From the NCBI GenBank assembly GCA_009746045.1, contig RPFO01001592.1, positions 1 to 64,000 of the forward strand: a stretch of DNA of 64,000 nucleotides. Direction: 5' to 3'. This document shows, one piece after another, positions 10,883-20,009 of the stretch. The notes under the pieces were generated by a model that did no database searches, had not been told where the DNA came from, and saw only the letters and a program-made list of their open reading frames with translations. Both the position numbers and the translations under genes were made by a program. The DNA comes from Mesostigma viride (Eukaryota; Streptophyta; Mesostigmatophyceae; Mesostigmatales; Mesostigmataceae). Positions within the stretch are counted from its first letter, which is position 1. Each line of letters begins with the position of its first letter.

Positions 10883-11664
10883 ATGTCGTCCACGAAAACC
10901 ATCGACCGACTGGAGGTGAACAAGTCGATTATTTTCCCCGACCGAACCACTCTCTCCTCCACGAACCCCTTCCAACTCGGCCAACTCGCCGAGTTCGTAA
11001 CCGCCTGGAATGACGACCTGGGAGTTGAATGGTTGGAATGCAGGGTGTTTGACCCGAATAGAAAGGCCCACGAATTGTTTTTTGCGATATGGGAAGACGA
11101 TACGTACGAGTACCAATGGGATTTCACCACGTCCGCCGCGAGCGTGTCGGGAACCCGTCAAACTTTCAACAACGCGGTGGTGGAAGGTGGTGTCCTCAAG
11201 GTAGACGGGCAGGCCCCCTACGTGACGGGCGTGCCCACCGGTACTTTCACCTTTTGCGTGAACGTGATTCCAAAATTGGATCTATCGGCGGATCGCCCTC
11301 ATAATGAAAATAAGAAGTACCTTGTATGGTATGGCAATATCATCGTCTATGCGATAAACGGCGGCTATCTTACAGTTTATGACGGCAATAGCAACGGCCT
11401 GCCCTTTACAACGACGACGACGGTGGCGACGGTCCCGTTTCATTTGGCCATCACCAATCAAGGCACGACGCTTAAAGTGTACAAAGATGGTACGCTCATC
11501 TTCACGTCAAACAACAGTGATGTGGGGGGGCAAATCCCCAACTAATGTTAGACAGGGGCGGTGATGGTGCGGCAGATGTATATGGTCTCGGCATATGGTA
11601 CGACAAAGTGCTCATCAAATCGGGTGTGGCCATGACCAGGGAAGATATATTGAAACTCGTGTGA
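10883..11664 (+). CDS. Small LamG-like fibre paralogue (one frameshift)
   Basis: About 260 residues if read through one frameshift at the seven-G run near 11524-11531; without it the frame stops at 11545. The N-terminus (STKTIDRLEVNKSIIFPD) differs from the long fibres. The middle follows their lectin-like pattern: WDFTTSAASVSG, GGVLKVDGQAPYVTGVPTGTFTFCVNVIPKLDL, an IIVYAINGGYLTVYDG strand and an LKVYKDGTLIF strand. After the shift, YGLGIWYDKVLIKSGVAMTREDI corresponds to the IWYDDVRVKAAALTAAN block of the fibre at 59783. It lacks the extended C-terminal block of the larger paralogues. Probably a glycan-binding virion accessory protein. Confidence 0.6.
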
Positions 11665-11724
11665 GAATGCGTGTGTTGATCAATTGACTGAATTATTTAA
11701 ATATGTCCATTGAATAAAGCTGGA

Positions 11725-12405
11725 ATGTTGCTAAGGAAACTCGGTCTCAACAAAAAAGTACAGCCACAACCGGGCGCGAAAGAGGCGCTCAGAAATCTAA
11801 CACTGCAGGAACTGACCCCCTTCTCGTTCGACGGCCACGTGTTCTCCCCGGCCAAGGTGGTCAGGGTGTACGACGGGGACACCGTGAAGGTGGCCGTGCT
11901 GTCCCCATGGGACAACCTGCCCACCCTGCTGACGGTCAGGATGTGGGGCACGGACGCCGACGAGCTGGCACCCGCGCACGATCTGCCGAACAGGGACGAA
12001 ATCAGGATGCGCGCCATGAGGGCCAGGAACAGGCTGGTGCAGTTGACGACGGACGTGAACGTCGAACTGGCCGACACACAGAAGTCGGTCAAGGACGTGC
12101 AGACCATGATCGACGCGCGCAACCAGAAACTCGTCACGGTCCAGTGCCGCGGGTTCGACTGTTTCGGCCGCGTGCTGGGCGTGCTCTACGACCTGGACGG
12201 GACGTGCATCAACAAGGTGATGCTGGACGAGGAGCTGGTGAAGCCGCGGCCGGCGTCCGAAGGCGCGCCGGTGTGGTGCTTTGATTCTAGCGCCTCAAGG
12301 CCGTTCCGTCACGGTACACGTGCGTCCTGGTCGTCACAAGCGGGGCGGCACGGGCAAGTAGTCGATTCTTCTCGTCCAGAAGAAAGCATCGATACTTTAC
12401 GCTGA
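11725..12405 (+). CDS. Staphylococcal-nuclease-like (SNase/thermonuclease) protein
   Basis: A 226-residue protein starting at MLLRKLGLNKK. It has the family's catalytic layout: VVRVYDGDTVKV (DGDT calcium-binding pair), VRMWGTDADEL (arginine and acidic residues), and FDCFGRVLGVLYDLDG (second arginine), then MLDEELVK. All usual catalytic residues are visible, so phosphodiesterase activity on DNA or RNA is likely. A charged insertion lies between the second and third motifs (residues 93-135). There is no signal peptide, so it should act inside the infected cell. The last 40 codons overlap the convergent gene at 12287-12847; the native end may be earlier, with the tail a product of a frameshift after VKPRPASEGAPVWC. 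Confidence 0.8.
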   Translation: MLLRKLGLNKKVQPQPGAKEALRNLTLQELTPFSFDGHVFSPAKVVRVYDGDTVKVAVLSPWDNLPTLLTVRMWGTDADELAPAHDLPNRDEIRMRAMRARNRLVQLTTDVNVELADTQKSVKDVQTMIDARNQKLVTVQCRGFDCFGRVLGVLYDLDGTCINKVMLDEELVKPRPASEGAPVWCFDSSASRPFRHGTRASWSSQAGRHGQVVDSSRPEESIDTLR

Positions 12406-12847
12406 ACTGCTTGGGCGGGTTTCGTCCGTCTAGGTAGAACTTGAGCCCTGTGTACGTGTACATGGATAGAAAGGGGACGACAGTGAGGGACTCGGGGTCG
12501 AACTCATCCTCGCCAACGACTACTTTGACCCGGACGTCGCTCGTGATGTCTCTGATCACATCGCACGTCGGCAAGCGGTCGAGTTTGAATATCGAGTCGC
12601 CAGTCTGGCCGTCTACCTCGAGGACCGGGATGTGGTTGACAATGTACTTGGTGGACGGTTCATACGCGACACACTGGGTCCAGCCCTCGCCGACTTCTTC
12701 ACGCGGGGGCGTCACGAGGACCTCGAGGGCCTGGTTGAGGGTCCCCTCTCCCAACTCGTACACTGGCAGTGTGTCGATTAATGCGTCGATGTCCATGGTG
12801 TACACGCTTTCATAGCACGACTGATAATCCACTGGCTCTAGACGCAT
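12287..12847 (-). CDS. Uncharacterised protein, 186 residues
   Basis: Begins MRLEPVDYQSCYESVY; its ATG overlaps the TGA of the upstream DUF5767-like gene as TGATG (12845-12849), which suggests coupled expression. It has no membrane segment. The body contains beta-type segments (GDSIFKLDRLPTCDVIRDI, VRVKVVVGEDEFD, YTYTGLKFYLDGR) and ends basic (THVYRDGTALRR). Its 3' end overlaps the convergent nuclease gene by 119 nt; one of the two genes probably ends earlier in reality. I do not recognise a family. Confidence 0.55.
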   Translation of the reverse strand: MRLEPVDYQSCYESVYTMDIDALIDTLPVYELGEGTLNQALEVLVTPPREEVGEGWTQCVAYEPSTKYIVNHIPVLEVDGQTGDSIFKLDRLPTCDVIRDITSDVRVKVVVGEDEFDPESLTVVPFLSMYTYTGLKFYLDGRNPPKQFSVKYRCFLLDEKNRLLARAAPLVTTRTHVYRDGTALRR

Positions 12848-14060
12848 CACAGGTCCATAACCACCTTCGTGGGGTCGCTGGCGGCGGCCTTCTTGCCCCC
12901 CCGCCCCGCTTCCTCGGCTTCTTCTTGCCCGCGTCCACCTGCACCGTGCGGACGTCGTCCCCCGCCACGGACGCGTCGTCGTACGCGCTCTCGCCCCCGT
13001 CGTCGATGATCTGCACCACACTGTCCCTCTGCGGGCTGGGCGGCATGGCCTCCTGCACCACCCTGTCCATGTTCACGGGGGGGCCACGTCCGGCCTGTAC
13101 AGCATGGGCCCGCGCATCACGTACCCGCCACTCCCCCTCCGCCCCCCGGCGCGCCGTCGTCGCTCTCACGCGGAGGAGGCGGAGGAGCCTGCTGCCCCCC
13201 CCGGCGGCCTCCTGCTTCTGTATCATCATCTTCACGATGCTCTTCATCAGCTCGGGGTCCGTCTTGGCGATCTCGGTCATGGAGGGCAGCCCAGAACTGG
13301 CGAACGAAGCGGACATATGGAACATCATCGCCGACCCGCCCAGCATCAGCATCAGCTCCATCTCCGGCGGCATCGACACGCGGTGCCGGTGCTTGTCGTA
13401 CAGCCGCTCGAACACCCCGTCGTAATCCGTGACGTTCGCCAGTATGCTCTCCGACCACCCGTCCAGCTTGAGGCCTATCGGGTCGTACCGGTTGTTGAAG
13501 AACTGCATCGCGGACGTGGTGGCCACCAGCATCTGCCGCATCGTGTTGATGGCGTTCTTGGTCTCGATCGAGCGCGCCACCTTGTCGCACTCGAACCGCA
13601 TCTCGTCGATGTCCGCGCGCATATCGAAGTTGGGAACGGCGAACCCCTTGTCCTTGTACCTGTGCAGCTTGTGCAGGAGGTCCAGCTTCTCCGCGTGGAC
13701 CTCCTGCGGCTCTTCTGGGCATCATGGCCTCGTCGTCGATCACGTCCTCGCCGTAATGCAGATCGTCCTCGTACCCCTCGTCGTCGCCGTACCCGTCGTA
13801 GTCGCCGTACTGGTCGAATTGGAACCCCTTCTCCATCGGCTGATGAGCCGGCGGGGGAGCCGAGAACATCGACTTGGTCTTCTTCGGGTTGGCCAGCATG
13901 TCGAACATGTCCTCCTTGCTCGATTTATTCCTCCCCCCCCCTTCTTGTCCTTGTGCTTGCTCTTTTTAGAGTGCAGCGGCACCGCGCCGACGGGGCCGGG
14001 CCACTCGCCGCCGTCGTCGTCCACTATGTCCACGTTGTCCATCGCGCCTCCTCGCACCAT
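12847..14060 (-). CDS. DUF5767-like conserved giant-virus protein (several frameshifts)
   Basis: About 400 residues, broken by apparent one-base shifts at homopolymers near 12885 (G run), 13195 (G run), 13710 and 13935 (G run). The diagnostic core is MRADIDEMRFECDKV, then NAINTMRQMLVATTSAMQFFNN, YDPIGLKLDGWSESI and YDGVFERLYDKH, with PEMELMLMLGGSAMMFHM. This is the pattern of the DUF5767 family of giant viruses, whose function is unknown to me. The N-terminus is acidic and disordered; the C-terminus is lysine/arginine rich (KKKPRKRGGG). The start at 14060 (MVRGGAMDNVDIVDDD) is tentative; 14042 is an alternative. It overlaps the next gene by TGATG. Confidence 0.7.
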
Positions 14061-14356
14061 GGGGGCGTTTATTCTAGATCCACCACCCGAGCCGTCGTCC
14101 GCGTCCTCTATGTCCACGGGCAGAGTTTGTCGACATCTGCTACTATGCGTCCTGATTTGTACTCGCGTGGAGGCGCACAGCATACACTCATACCTCAATA
14201 ACCTCAACATCAACGCCAGGGGTCGGCATCTATTTTCTCGCTGTCCAGCCCCAGGAAAACGGAAGTTGGATCTGAGAGATCCAACCTGTGCCAAACCATA
14301 TTCTGGTACATTCGGGTATATGATGCCAACTATGTTACAAACGTCTTATAGCAACG

Positions 14357-14690
14357 ATGAGTGAAGACGGCAAACTTACACTGGTAGAGTCGCGACAGGA
14401 TGTCTGGGATATATTGTACCCATGGGGCGAAAAGGTCGGCCACCTACACCGAGTTGCGGGGGGCTTGAATCCATTCCCGAAGAGAGTTTGCAATAACACA
14501 CGGTGCGAGGCATGCATCGGAAAAGATGAAGAAGTGCGGAAAGTGCAAGCACGCGTGGTACTGCTCTAAAGAATGCCAAGTGGAAGCGTGGGAACTGCAT
14601 AAGTTGGGGTGTGACATTTTGCGAGACGGTTGGTGGGATGGGAAAAATCTAGACTATATAGTTATGGTCGGTATGGCGTACAAGCGATGA
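14357..14690 (+). pseudogene. MYND zinc-finger protein, frameshifted
   Basis: A paralogue of the intact MYND gene at 14838-15269, with the same N-terminal ESRxxxxxxxYPWGE block. The frame breaks at about 14524-14538 (an A-rich stretch). Beyond it, another frame continues the zinc finger (KCGKCKHAWYCSKECQVEAW, then ELHKLGC) and stops at 14688-14690. The protein would be about 110 residues. The two genes are convergent, 147 nt apart, and clearly arose by duplication. The break may be a sequencing slip or a true inactivation; the shorter C-terminus compared with the paralogue slightly favours decay. Confidence 0.6.
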
Positions 14691-14837
14691 ATTATAGAGG
14701 AGATTGAAAAACTTAATTGACACAGAGGTACAAAAACGTGGATCGTTTGATTCGATTATACAATCGCAAGAACTAGTCAGCAACAACGGCAGTCTCTCTG
14801 TGCGCCTGTTGGTTCATATTATTCAACTTGTGACAAT

Positions 14838-15269
14838 TCAAGTGTCGTCTACTATCTCTCGAAACCTCGCTAACACCCATTGATTGTATGCCATTTTCAC
14901 CGCCGCGTTCATGCGTTCGCTCCATTCATCCCATTCATATCTCAAACTGTCACACCCAGTCTTGTGGAGCTTCCACGATTCCACTTGACACTCCTTGGAG
15001 CAGTAGTGCGCCTTTTTACACCTCCCGCACTTTTGCATTTTCTCCAAAATTTGCTCACATCGAGGGTTATCGCACGCTCGGTATCTGTTCGCCGATACGC
15101 GCTCTCCCCTCATGTCCACGCGCTCGGGTACGGAATTTCCCACGCTCATCGAGCCTGCTCTTTCTCCCCAGGGGTAAAAAAAGGTGAACAATCCCGGTCG
15201 CGACTCAACTACGGTCACTTCATCCTCTGGGAATGACATGCACGTCTCGATCTTTGCATAAGTGCTCAT
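14838..15269 (-). CDS. MYND-type zinc-finger protein
   Basis: An intact 143-residue protein. The C-terminal half holds a MYND finger: CDNPRC, then KCGRCKKAHYCSKECQ, VESWKLHKTGC, at about residues 64-107, with all eight Cys/His ligands. In cellular proteins MYND fingers bind proline-rich peptides and recruit repressors or methyltransferases. Here no SET or other catalytic domain is attached, so an adaptor role is the simplest reading. The N-terminal part has an ESRPGLFTFFYPWGERAGS block shared with the broken paralogue at 14357. Confidence 0.75.
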   Translation of the reverse strand: MSTYAKIETCMSFPEDEVTVVESRPGLFTFFYPWGERAGSMSVGNSVPERVDMRGERVSANRYRACDNPRCEQILEKMQKCGRCKKAHYCSKECQVESWKLHKTGCDSLRYEWDEWSERMNAAVKMAYNQWVLARFREIVDDT

Positions 15270-15298
15270 TTAAACCCGTCCCAAAGCGCACGCTGTAA

Positions 15299-16143
15299 CT
15301 AGCTAGCAGCAATGGCGGCCTCTCTCTGTGCCTGTTGGTTCAGGCGCATGACTTTGGCATTCTCAATGATGCGGCTGTCATCTGCCATGAGATCGTGCAA
15401 CCCATCAGCCTTGAACACGGGCTCGAACATGGCGCGAGTTCGCTTGGCCACGTCCACGGGGTTCAACTTGGCGTCGGCCTTCAGCTTCTCGGCCTCCCTG
15501 ATCTGCAGAAAGTACATGGCGGCCATCTGAGACTCTGTCTCCAGGTCACGCGAGGAGCCCGTCGCCGAATGAAGTGTCCTGAGCTCCCTGGCGGTCTTGC
15601 CTGTCACCGCCACATTGTTGATGTCATGCACCACAGGATAGAGCACACCGCAGCCCTTGTGCTTGTCCGAGTACTCCTTGATGCACCCATTCAGCTTCTT
15701 GGTGGCCAAGCAGCTTCGGATGCGGGGGTGCTCGCACAGGTTGGTGACGGAGCCATCGTTCGCACCCCCCTCCTCAGGATGTCCTCGGCCAGGGAACGGT
15801 CGGCATTGAGGTATCGCTCTAACAGCACGGCCACCTTGTCACGGAACTTGGCGGCTATCTTGCCGGGGAGCAGCATTATGATCTTTGTCATCCCCTGTCG
15901 ATCGGTCGCGGGGGTGGGGCGCTGGCCGGAGCCAGGGAATTTGAGGTTGTTACAGAATGTAACAACCTCGTGATGGTCCTTAGCAAGGCGTAGCCAGACA
16001 ACCCTGGGCTGTGATACACCGATAGCAGACATGGCATCAAAAACTGAAATTCTGCCATCATCCGTCACGCGGATCTTGCCGCTGAACTGCGGGTCCTCCT
16101 CCGCCCCGTCGGCCGGCGTCAGGAACTGGATGACATGAGACAT
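15299..16143 (-). CDS. BRO-like family protein, copy A (one frameshift)
   Basis: About 280 residues if read through one shift at the run of six C at 15765-15770. The N-terminal domain matches copies C and D: FSGKIRVTDDGRISVFDAM, then LKFPGSGQRPTPATDRQGM, then MLLPGKIAAKFRDKVAVLLERYL. This PGxGQRxTPV / LPGKxAAxFR / LLERYL pattern is that of a BRO-N-like domain widespread in large eukaryotic DNA viruses and thought to bind DNA. The C-terminal half diverges from C and D and is alanine/lysine rich. A GTATAC box lies 10 nt before the ATG. It lacks the GGCGCGCTTAT upstream block seen before copies B, C and D. Confidence 0.65.
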
Positions 16144-16153
16144 CGCGAGCCGT

Positions 16154-16159
16154 GTATAC
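16154..16159 (-). promoter_or_regulatory. GTATAC box before BRO-like copy A
   Basis: GTATAC (palindromic) 10 nt upstream of the minus-strand ATG at 16143. Confidence 0.4.
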
Positions 16160-16202
16160 TACATACTATGAAACACAATTGCCACTGTGTGAGCGCGCGT
16201 TT

Positions 16203-17198
16203 CTAATCCATCACGACATCGCCCGTCGCGATGTCGATAAGGCCGGGGCCCGGATGGGACGGGGTGAAGCCCGGGGGCACCCCGCTGTCGATCAGCATGT
16301 AGTACGTCATGAACGCCTCCAACCACGCGAGCCGCTGTTTCCGCGCCGGGTCGGGGGACTTGTCGCTGCCGGACTCGGCCCGCACCATCCGGATGCACGT
16401 GTCCGCGGTAGTGGTGCCGGCGTGGACGTCCAGCACGCGCAACTGGCGAACGTACGTCCTCCACTGCGGGACGTAATCCGTCGCCACGATGGAGAGCGTC
16501 TCCGCGTCGGCCGCCTCCCCTCCAGCGATGTCCACCATGCTCGCGACCAGGTCCGTGGAGATCCTGTCCAGTCCCACCAGCAGCGACTCGTGGTCGCGCA
16601 TGGCCTTCACCACTTCCGGGTGCTGGTAGATGTACAGCGTCGAGTGGCGCTGGAACCCCAGCCTCCGCACCTGCCTGTCCAGCCTCCACAGGTCCCCCGG
16701 CGAGAACGGGAACCGGGTCTGCGGGTCCTCGAACCGCCCGGACGCGATGATGTACTCCGCCAGCCGCACCGCGTCGAACCCCACTACCTGTCGCGTGGGG
16801 CGCACGAACTTGAACACCCTCTCCTTTGAAGGCAAATCCTCCATCGTGATGGGGTCCTCCTTGTTGGACACCCTCATCGACAGGTGGGCGGCGATCGTCC
16901 TCTTGGCGCGGGCGTAGGGCAGCACCGTCCGCCTCACCCACCGCTGGATGCGGATGGCCTGCTGGTTGCAATACACCGCGCACTCCAACTCCCGGCGTGT
17001 GGCGTCCCGGAACGGACGCAGCCCCTGCATGAGCGCTATCCTCCTCAGCGTATCGCGCTTGGTTTTGCCGTAGTAGTTGGTGGGGATGGCGGACGCTGCC
17101 CGGACGCTGAGACGGACGTCCTTGACGCCCGCGGCCACGCGAAACGTCTTCATTCCTACTGGTACGTCCAGACAATCCGCGCGCGGATGTATCCACAC
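16203..17198 (-). CDS. U-box/RING-degenerate-like protein
   Basis: A 331-residue protein; an internal start at 17153 (MKTFRVAAG) fits better with a TATTTATAG element at about 17221-17229. The N-terminal region is basic, with a possible IQ-type helix (QQAIRIQRWVRRTVLPYARAKR). Residues about 112-172 read NKEDPITMEDLPSKERVFKF, a bridging strand, DAVRLAEYIIASGRFEDPQTR and FPFSPGDLWRLDRQVR. This is the DPIT..D / dP.TR.pfs layout of U-box-like folds, so a ubiquitin-ligase-type adaptor is possible. The metal ligands of a true RING are absent. The rest is helical. The family call is by pattern only. Confidence 0.6.
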   Translation of the reverse strand: MWIHPRADCLDVPVGMKTFRVAAGVKDVRLSVRAASAIPTNYYGKTKRDTLRRIALMQGLRPFRDATRRELECAVYCNQQAIRIQRWVRRTVLPYARAKRTIAAHLSMRVSNKEDPITMEDLPSKERVFKFVRPTRQVVGFDAVRLAEYIIASGRFEDPQTRFPFSPGDLWRLDRQVRRLGFQRHSTLYIYQHPEVVKAMRDHESLLVGLDRISTDLVASMVDIAGGEAADAETLSIVATDYVPQWRTYVRQLRVLDVHAGTTTADTCIRMVRAESGSDKSPDPARKQRLAWLEAFMTYYMLIDSGVPPGFTPSHPGPGLIDIATGDVVMD

Positions 17199-17301
17199 CG
17201 CCGCTCGGTCGCCAGTCCCGGTATTTATAGTCGGAAGTGTACTATTCTATAGTAGACTTCTGGTATTTATTGGCGACCGCCTGATCACGCCCGGCGGTAA
17301 G

Positions 17302-17350
17302 TGGCGCGCTTATATCGAGGGCCGACATTTCTCCGCCACTAATAAACAAC
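17302..17350 (+). promoter_or_regulatory. Conserved upstream block of BRO-like copy B
   Basis: Contains TGGCGCGCTTATAT, then ACATTTCTCCGCCACTAATAAACA. The same block precedes copy C (20010-20059), and a diverged form precedes copy D (21013-21064). The GGCGCGCTTAT element is 48-51 nt before the start position in all three. Confidence 0.55.
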
Positions 17351-17665
17351 ACGGCGTCCCGTGCACTTGTGAAGTATCTGCAACCCTCGCGCGAAGTGCC
17401 GGGGGATGACCCGTTCGCGAACAAGATGCGAGTGGCGCCCGATGGCATGATTTCGAGGGTAGACGTCGTCAAGTGCGTGCTCTTCATGAACGATGACGGT
17501 TCCTTCTATGAGAAGGCCAATCAGATGGCGAGCAATGCCTTATCACGCCTTGAGAAGGAGTACCCAGAGGTGTCATCTGGATGTATACACTTTAAGTTTC
17601 CGGGCCCCGGCCAACGAGACACGGGCACGGGCAGGACTTTTTATCTTTGTTATATATTAAAATAA
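17351..17665 (+). pseudogene. BRO-like family, copy B: start codon lost and truncated
   Basis: Aligned with copy C, the position of the ATG is ACG at 17351 (ACGGCGTCCCGTGCACTTGTG against ATGGCATCCCAGGCACTTGTG, shown here only for the start region). The frame then follows the family (YLQPSREVPGDDPFANKMRVAPDG, in parts) up to HFKFPGPGQRDTG and stops at 17665 after an unrelated tail. The LPGKxAAxFR block and the C-terminal domain are missing. A GTG at 17369 could serve only if non-ATG initiation occurs. The intact upstream block and the lost start argue for a recent pseudogene formed by truncating duplication. Confidence 0.7.
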
Positions 17666-17966
17666 GCCCGATCAGCAAGGGGTGGTAGCGGCCACCCGCG
17701 TGACCAGGGCTACCAGTGCCTGCGCGCCTCGGTAAAAAATCCTACATAATCTTTTTTATGAAAAGGCGCAATGACAGAGGAGGAGATGTACGCTGACCGA
17801 TGCGCACTGGGTTTTGTGAACAATTTTTCCGTCCTCACAACCATCAACGCCTGCAGGTGGTTAGCGACTCGAATATACCGCGCGGTCGAATCTATAATGC
17901 GTCAATAGGCTAACCCATCATCCGCGCGCCTCGGTTATAATAATATCATCATTCACTTGAGCATGC
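17666..17966. other. Intergenic stretch, one short open frame
   Basis: About 300 bases between BRO-like copy B and the 17967 gene. It starts with a GC-rich, partly self-complementary segment (about 17683-17715, around GGTGGTAGCGGCCACC). The only other content I see is the 45-codon frame at 17771-17908 listed separately. The last 30 bases are AT-rich (TTATAATAATATCATC) and are the likely promoter of the 17967 gene. Confidence 0.5.
17771..17908 (+). CDS. Possible 45-residue small protein
   Basis: A short frame beginning MTEEEMYADRCALGF and ending with SIMRQ. An AT-rich stretch precedes it. Composition is protein-like (acidic start, hydrophobic core FVNNFSVLTTINACRWLATRIYRAV), but there is no homologue in the window to support it. 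Confidence 0.3.
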   Translation: MTEEEMYADRCALGFVNNFSVLTTINACRWLATRIYRAVESIMRQ

Positions 17967-18563
17967 ATGTCGTATCCAGTCGTGTCCTTAGAGCGCCTCA
18001 TGCCTTCAGAGACCGAAGCGGGCACGGCGGAGGGGTTCTGGCTCAACCTCACCGGCTCTCTTCACAACGATTTTGAAAAGGGGACGCAAGGGTTCATAGA
18101 CAAGTTGGGGCGCTACTGCCTCGTTTTCAACGCGTATGACGAAACGTTGGAAGACTGTCACATGAACCGCATAATTGACATGCTTTTCCACAAGAAGGTG
18201 CCATTCAGCGTCGAGTTCTACCGCGGACCGAAGTGCGCGAGTGGCGCGAGTCCCCTTACTTGGAGGCGTTGGGATTCATACATCGACATCCGCCGCCCTG
18301 AAGTGCGCGTGATACGGGCTCACCTGGAAAGGCCGTACAAGGATCCCGAGTTCTACAAGTCCGTTCCGCCCCTCGACCAACTGCAGATAGGGCCGTACTC
18401 GTTCCCTCCCGCGTACCGTCGCCTCATTCACGACTATTGCAAGGACTTCACCGTCTACGAGCTCATAGGAACTTACAACGGGGAGAACAAGAACCTGCCA
18501 TCCCACAAGTCATGGAGCGAGTCTGTGCGCCTCGGGCGTGACATAAATGACGACTGTCTCTAA
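17967..18563 (+). CDS. Uncharacterised protein, 198 residues
   Basis: An intact soluble protein starting MSYPVVSLERLMPSE. It shows mixed alpha/beta character with aromatic-rich segments (GFWLNLTGSLHNDFE, RYCLVFNAYDETLEDCHM, YKSVPPLDQLQIGPYSFPPAYRRLIHDY). No zinc cluster, membrane span or nucleotide-binding loop is visible. It stands alone between the BRO-like copy B remnant and a low-complexity frame, and an AT-rich element just upstream provides a plausible promoter. I do not recognise a family. Confidence 0.6.
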   Translation: MSYPVVSLERLMPSETEAGTAEGFWLNLTGSLHNDFEKGTQGFIDKLGRYCLVFNAYDETLEDCHMNRIIDMLFHKKVPFSVEFYRGPKCASGASPLTWRRWDSYIDIRRPEVRVIRAHLERPYKDPEFYKSVPPLDQLQIGPYSFPPAYRRLIHDYCKDFTVYELIGTYNGENKNLPSHKSWSESVRLGRDINDDCL

Positions 18564-18565
18564 CG

Positions 18566-18793
18566 ATGACAGCCGCCCGTTTCGTCCCCATCCCCGTCCC
18601 CACCCCCATCCCCATCCCCATCCCCATCCCTGTGCCCGTGCCGAGGCCGAGACCGCGGCCCAGACCCAGGTCGAGGGGGCGGAGATCTAGGCGCCACCCG
18701 CTCCGGTCTCAAAGTTACGCGGCCGTGGTCGGGGCCGTCGCCTCCGACACCGTCGCCTCCACCACCTCGGCCACCGGCCGGCTAGAGAAGTGA
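18566..18793 (+). CDS. Low-complexity Pro/Arg frame, doubtful gene
   Basis: A 75-codon frame starting 2 nt after the previous stop. Its first half translates a CCCCAT hexamer repeat (18588-18632) into PIPIPIP-type dipeptides, then an RPRPRPRPRSRGRR stretch. The last 26 codons overlap the convergent membrane-protein gene (18715-19095), whose coding potential is stronger. It may be a real arginine-rich short protein, or only a by-product of the microsatellite. Confidence 0.3.
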   Translation: MTAARFVPIPVPTPIPIPIPIPVPVPRPRPRPRPRSRGRRSRRHPLRSQSYAAVVGAVASDTVASTTSATGRLEK

Positions 18794-19095
18794 GCCGACC
18801 CGCCCGTCATGAGCATGGAATAGGACAAACTGGCACCCCCGGATGTCCAGAAACCCTTCCAGATCTTCCACGGCAGCGTGTCGTAGGCGTAGGCCTTGTC
18901 GCGGAAGTTCCTGTACAGCACGTAGGCGAGCCCGCTGAGACCCAGAATCCACGAGATGGACACGGTCGACCGGATGTTTGCCTTCAGGCGAAACTTCTCC
19001 CGCTTAACCCGCACCCAGGTGGCGATCACGTGCGCCAAACCGATCAGCAGGCCGACCTTGAAGAGGTTCTTAAAATCGTACATAAACATACCCAT
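18715..19095 (-). CDS. Membrane protein with two to three spans
   Basis: A 126-residue protein starting MGMFMYDFKNLF. Hydrophobic segments lie at about residues 13-29 (VGLLIGLAHVIATWV), 44-60 (SISWILGLSGLAYVLY) and, weaker, 80-97. A basic loop (RVKREKFRLKANIR) separates the first two. The tail is alanine/threonine/valine rich and soluble. A CTATATC element lies about 8-14 nt before the ATG. A virion or host-membrane location is likely. I do not recognise a family. Confidence 0.6.
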   Translation of the reverse strand: MGMFMYDFKNLFKVGLLIGLAHVIATWVRVKREKFRLKANIRSTVSISWILGLSGLAYVLYRNFRDKAYAYDTLPWKIWKGFWTSGGASLSYSMLMTGGSAHFSSRPVAEVVEATVSEATAPTTAA

Positions 19096-19171
19096 CGCGA
19101 GTGATATAGAACCTACCTCCGTTTTTTTTTTGCGACCGAGGCCGGACAGCCGCGACGGGGAAAGAGCCGGG

Positions 19172-19471
19172 TTAACGCGAGAGGCTGGACAGGACCTCGC
19201 GACGGTTCTCGGCGGTGTTCGCGAGGCCGCGCTCCCTCATCAAACCGTCCAACTGTCTCTTTGCCTCCACCATCGCGTCACTCAGCGAGCCACCGGTCTC
19301 CGCGTGCACCTTCTTCACGAACTTGGCCCACGGGTTCTGCGCCCCTATCTCGCTCTTGGCCTTCGAAACAACCCGGCCGTCCTTCCTCCGCACCAGGTCG
19401 CCGCTCGTAAGCCCTCCGCTCGTCCTGGTCGCCCTGCCATTCATGACGTCAGCTTTGCTCCCGACAGGCAT
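19172..19471 (-). CDS. Small conserved basic protein (LVRRKDGRVVSKAKS pattern)
   Basis: A 99-residue protein with no membrane segment. Residues about 24-55 read SGDLVRRKDGRVVSKAKS, then NPWAKFVKKVH. This order (a short kdGRxVSkkks motif followed by N.W...v) occurs in small proteins of several giant viruses and in some chromatin-associated short repeats, so DNA or nucleoprotein binding is a reasonable guess. The C-terminal half is a charged helix. It is probably co-oriented with, and may be transcribed together with, 19507-19923. Confidence 0.5.
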   Translation of the reverse strand: MPVGSKADVMNGRATRTSGGLTSGDLVRRKDGRVVSKAKSEIGAQNPWAKFVKKVHAETGGSLSDAMVEAKRQLDGLMRERGLANTAENRREVLSSLSR

Positions 19472-19506
19472 CCGTATTGCGTATACAACTAACCGATATT
19501 TTTTAA

Positions 19507-19923
19507 TCAGGAACGTTTACGCTTACCCGCGAGTCCCCGCCTACCAGGCATGACGGCGGTCTTGGCGGCTCTCATGACCCAATCGACGATGGCGTCCGGC
19601 CCTCTATAAAGGATGCCCGCGCCTTGTTCTCTCAGTCGGCGCAGTTTATCCAGAGCCACTAGCCACGCCCGCCGCAGGTTCTGCTCCACCGCATTGGTCT
19701 CCCGGAGATCTCTCCTGTACTGATCAGGGGGGACATCGCCCTTCGCCGACACCTTCGCCTTCGACAATGCCTCCAACGCCCCGCCGAAACGATACGACAG
19801 CATCCCCGATGCGGCGTGGTAATTATGCTCCATGGCCGGCGTCAGCACCGCAGCGGCTCGGGAGCGGTGTGCGCGGTGCACCGTACGAGCGCGTCGTGGG
19901 GTGCGCGTTTTCTTTGCCGCCAT
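19507..19923 (-). CDS. Basic protein, candidate DNA-binding or virion core protein
   Basis: Start chosen at MAAKKTRTPRRART (19923); the frame also has an ATG four codons earlier. About 138 residues, strongly basic at both ends (RTVHRAHRSRAAA and GRRGLAGKRKRS), with a helical centre (NLRRAWLVALDKLRRLREQG). The composition is typical of viral core or DNA-condensing proteins. There is no recognisable histone fold. It is divergent from the BRO-like copy C gene. Confidence 0.5.
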   Translation of the reverse strand: MAAKKTRTPRRARTVHRAHRSRAAAVLTPAMEHNYHAASGMLSYRFGGALEALSKAKVSAKGDVPPDQYRRDLRETNAVEQNLRRAWLVALDKLRRLREQGAGILYRGPDAIVDWVMRAAKTAVMPGRRGLAGKRKRS

Positions 19924-20009
19924 GTTATAGTACATGCGTGTGTTTTTATATTCCGCAAATATATGTTTACTAAGCCGGATGGATCATTTGCAGTGATTAC
20001 CTGGTGGCA

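Noticed and set aside
13104-14201. A 365-codon plus-strand frame over the DUF5767-like gene
   Set aside because: Arginine/histidine-rich antisense shadow; the minus strand carries the conserved family blocks.
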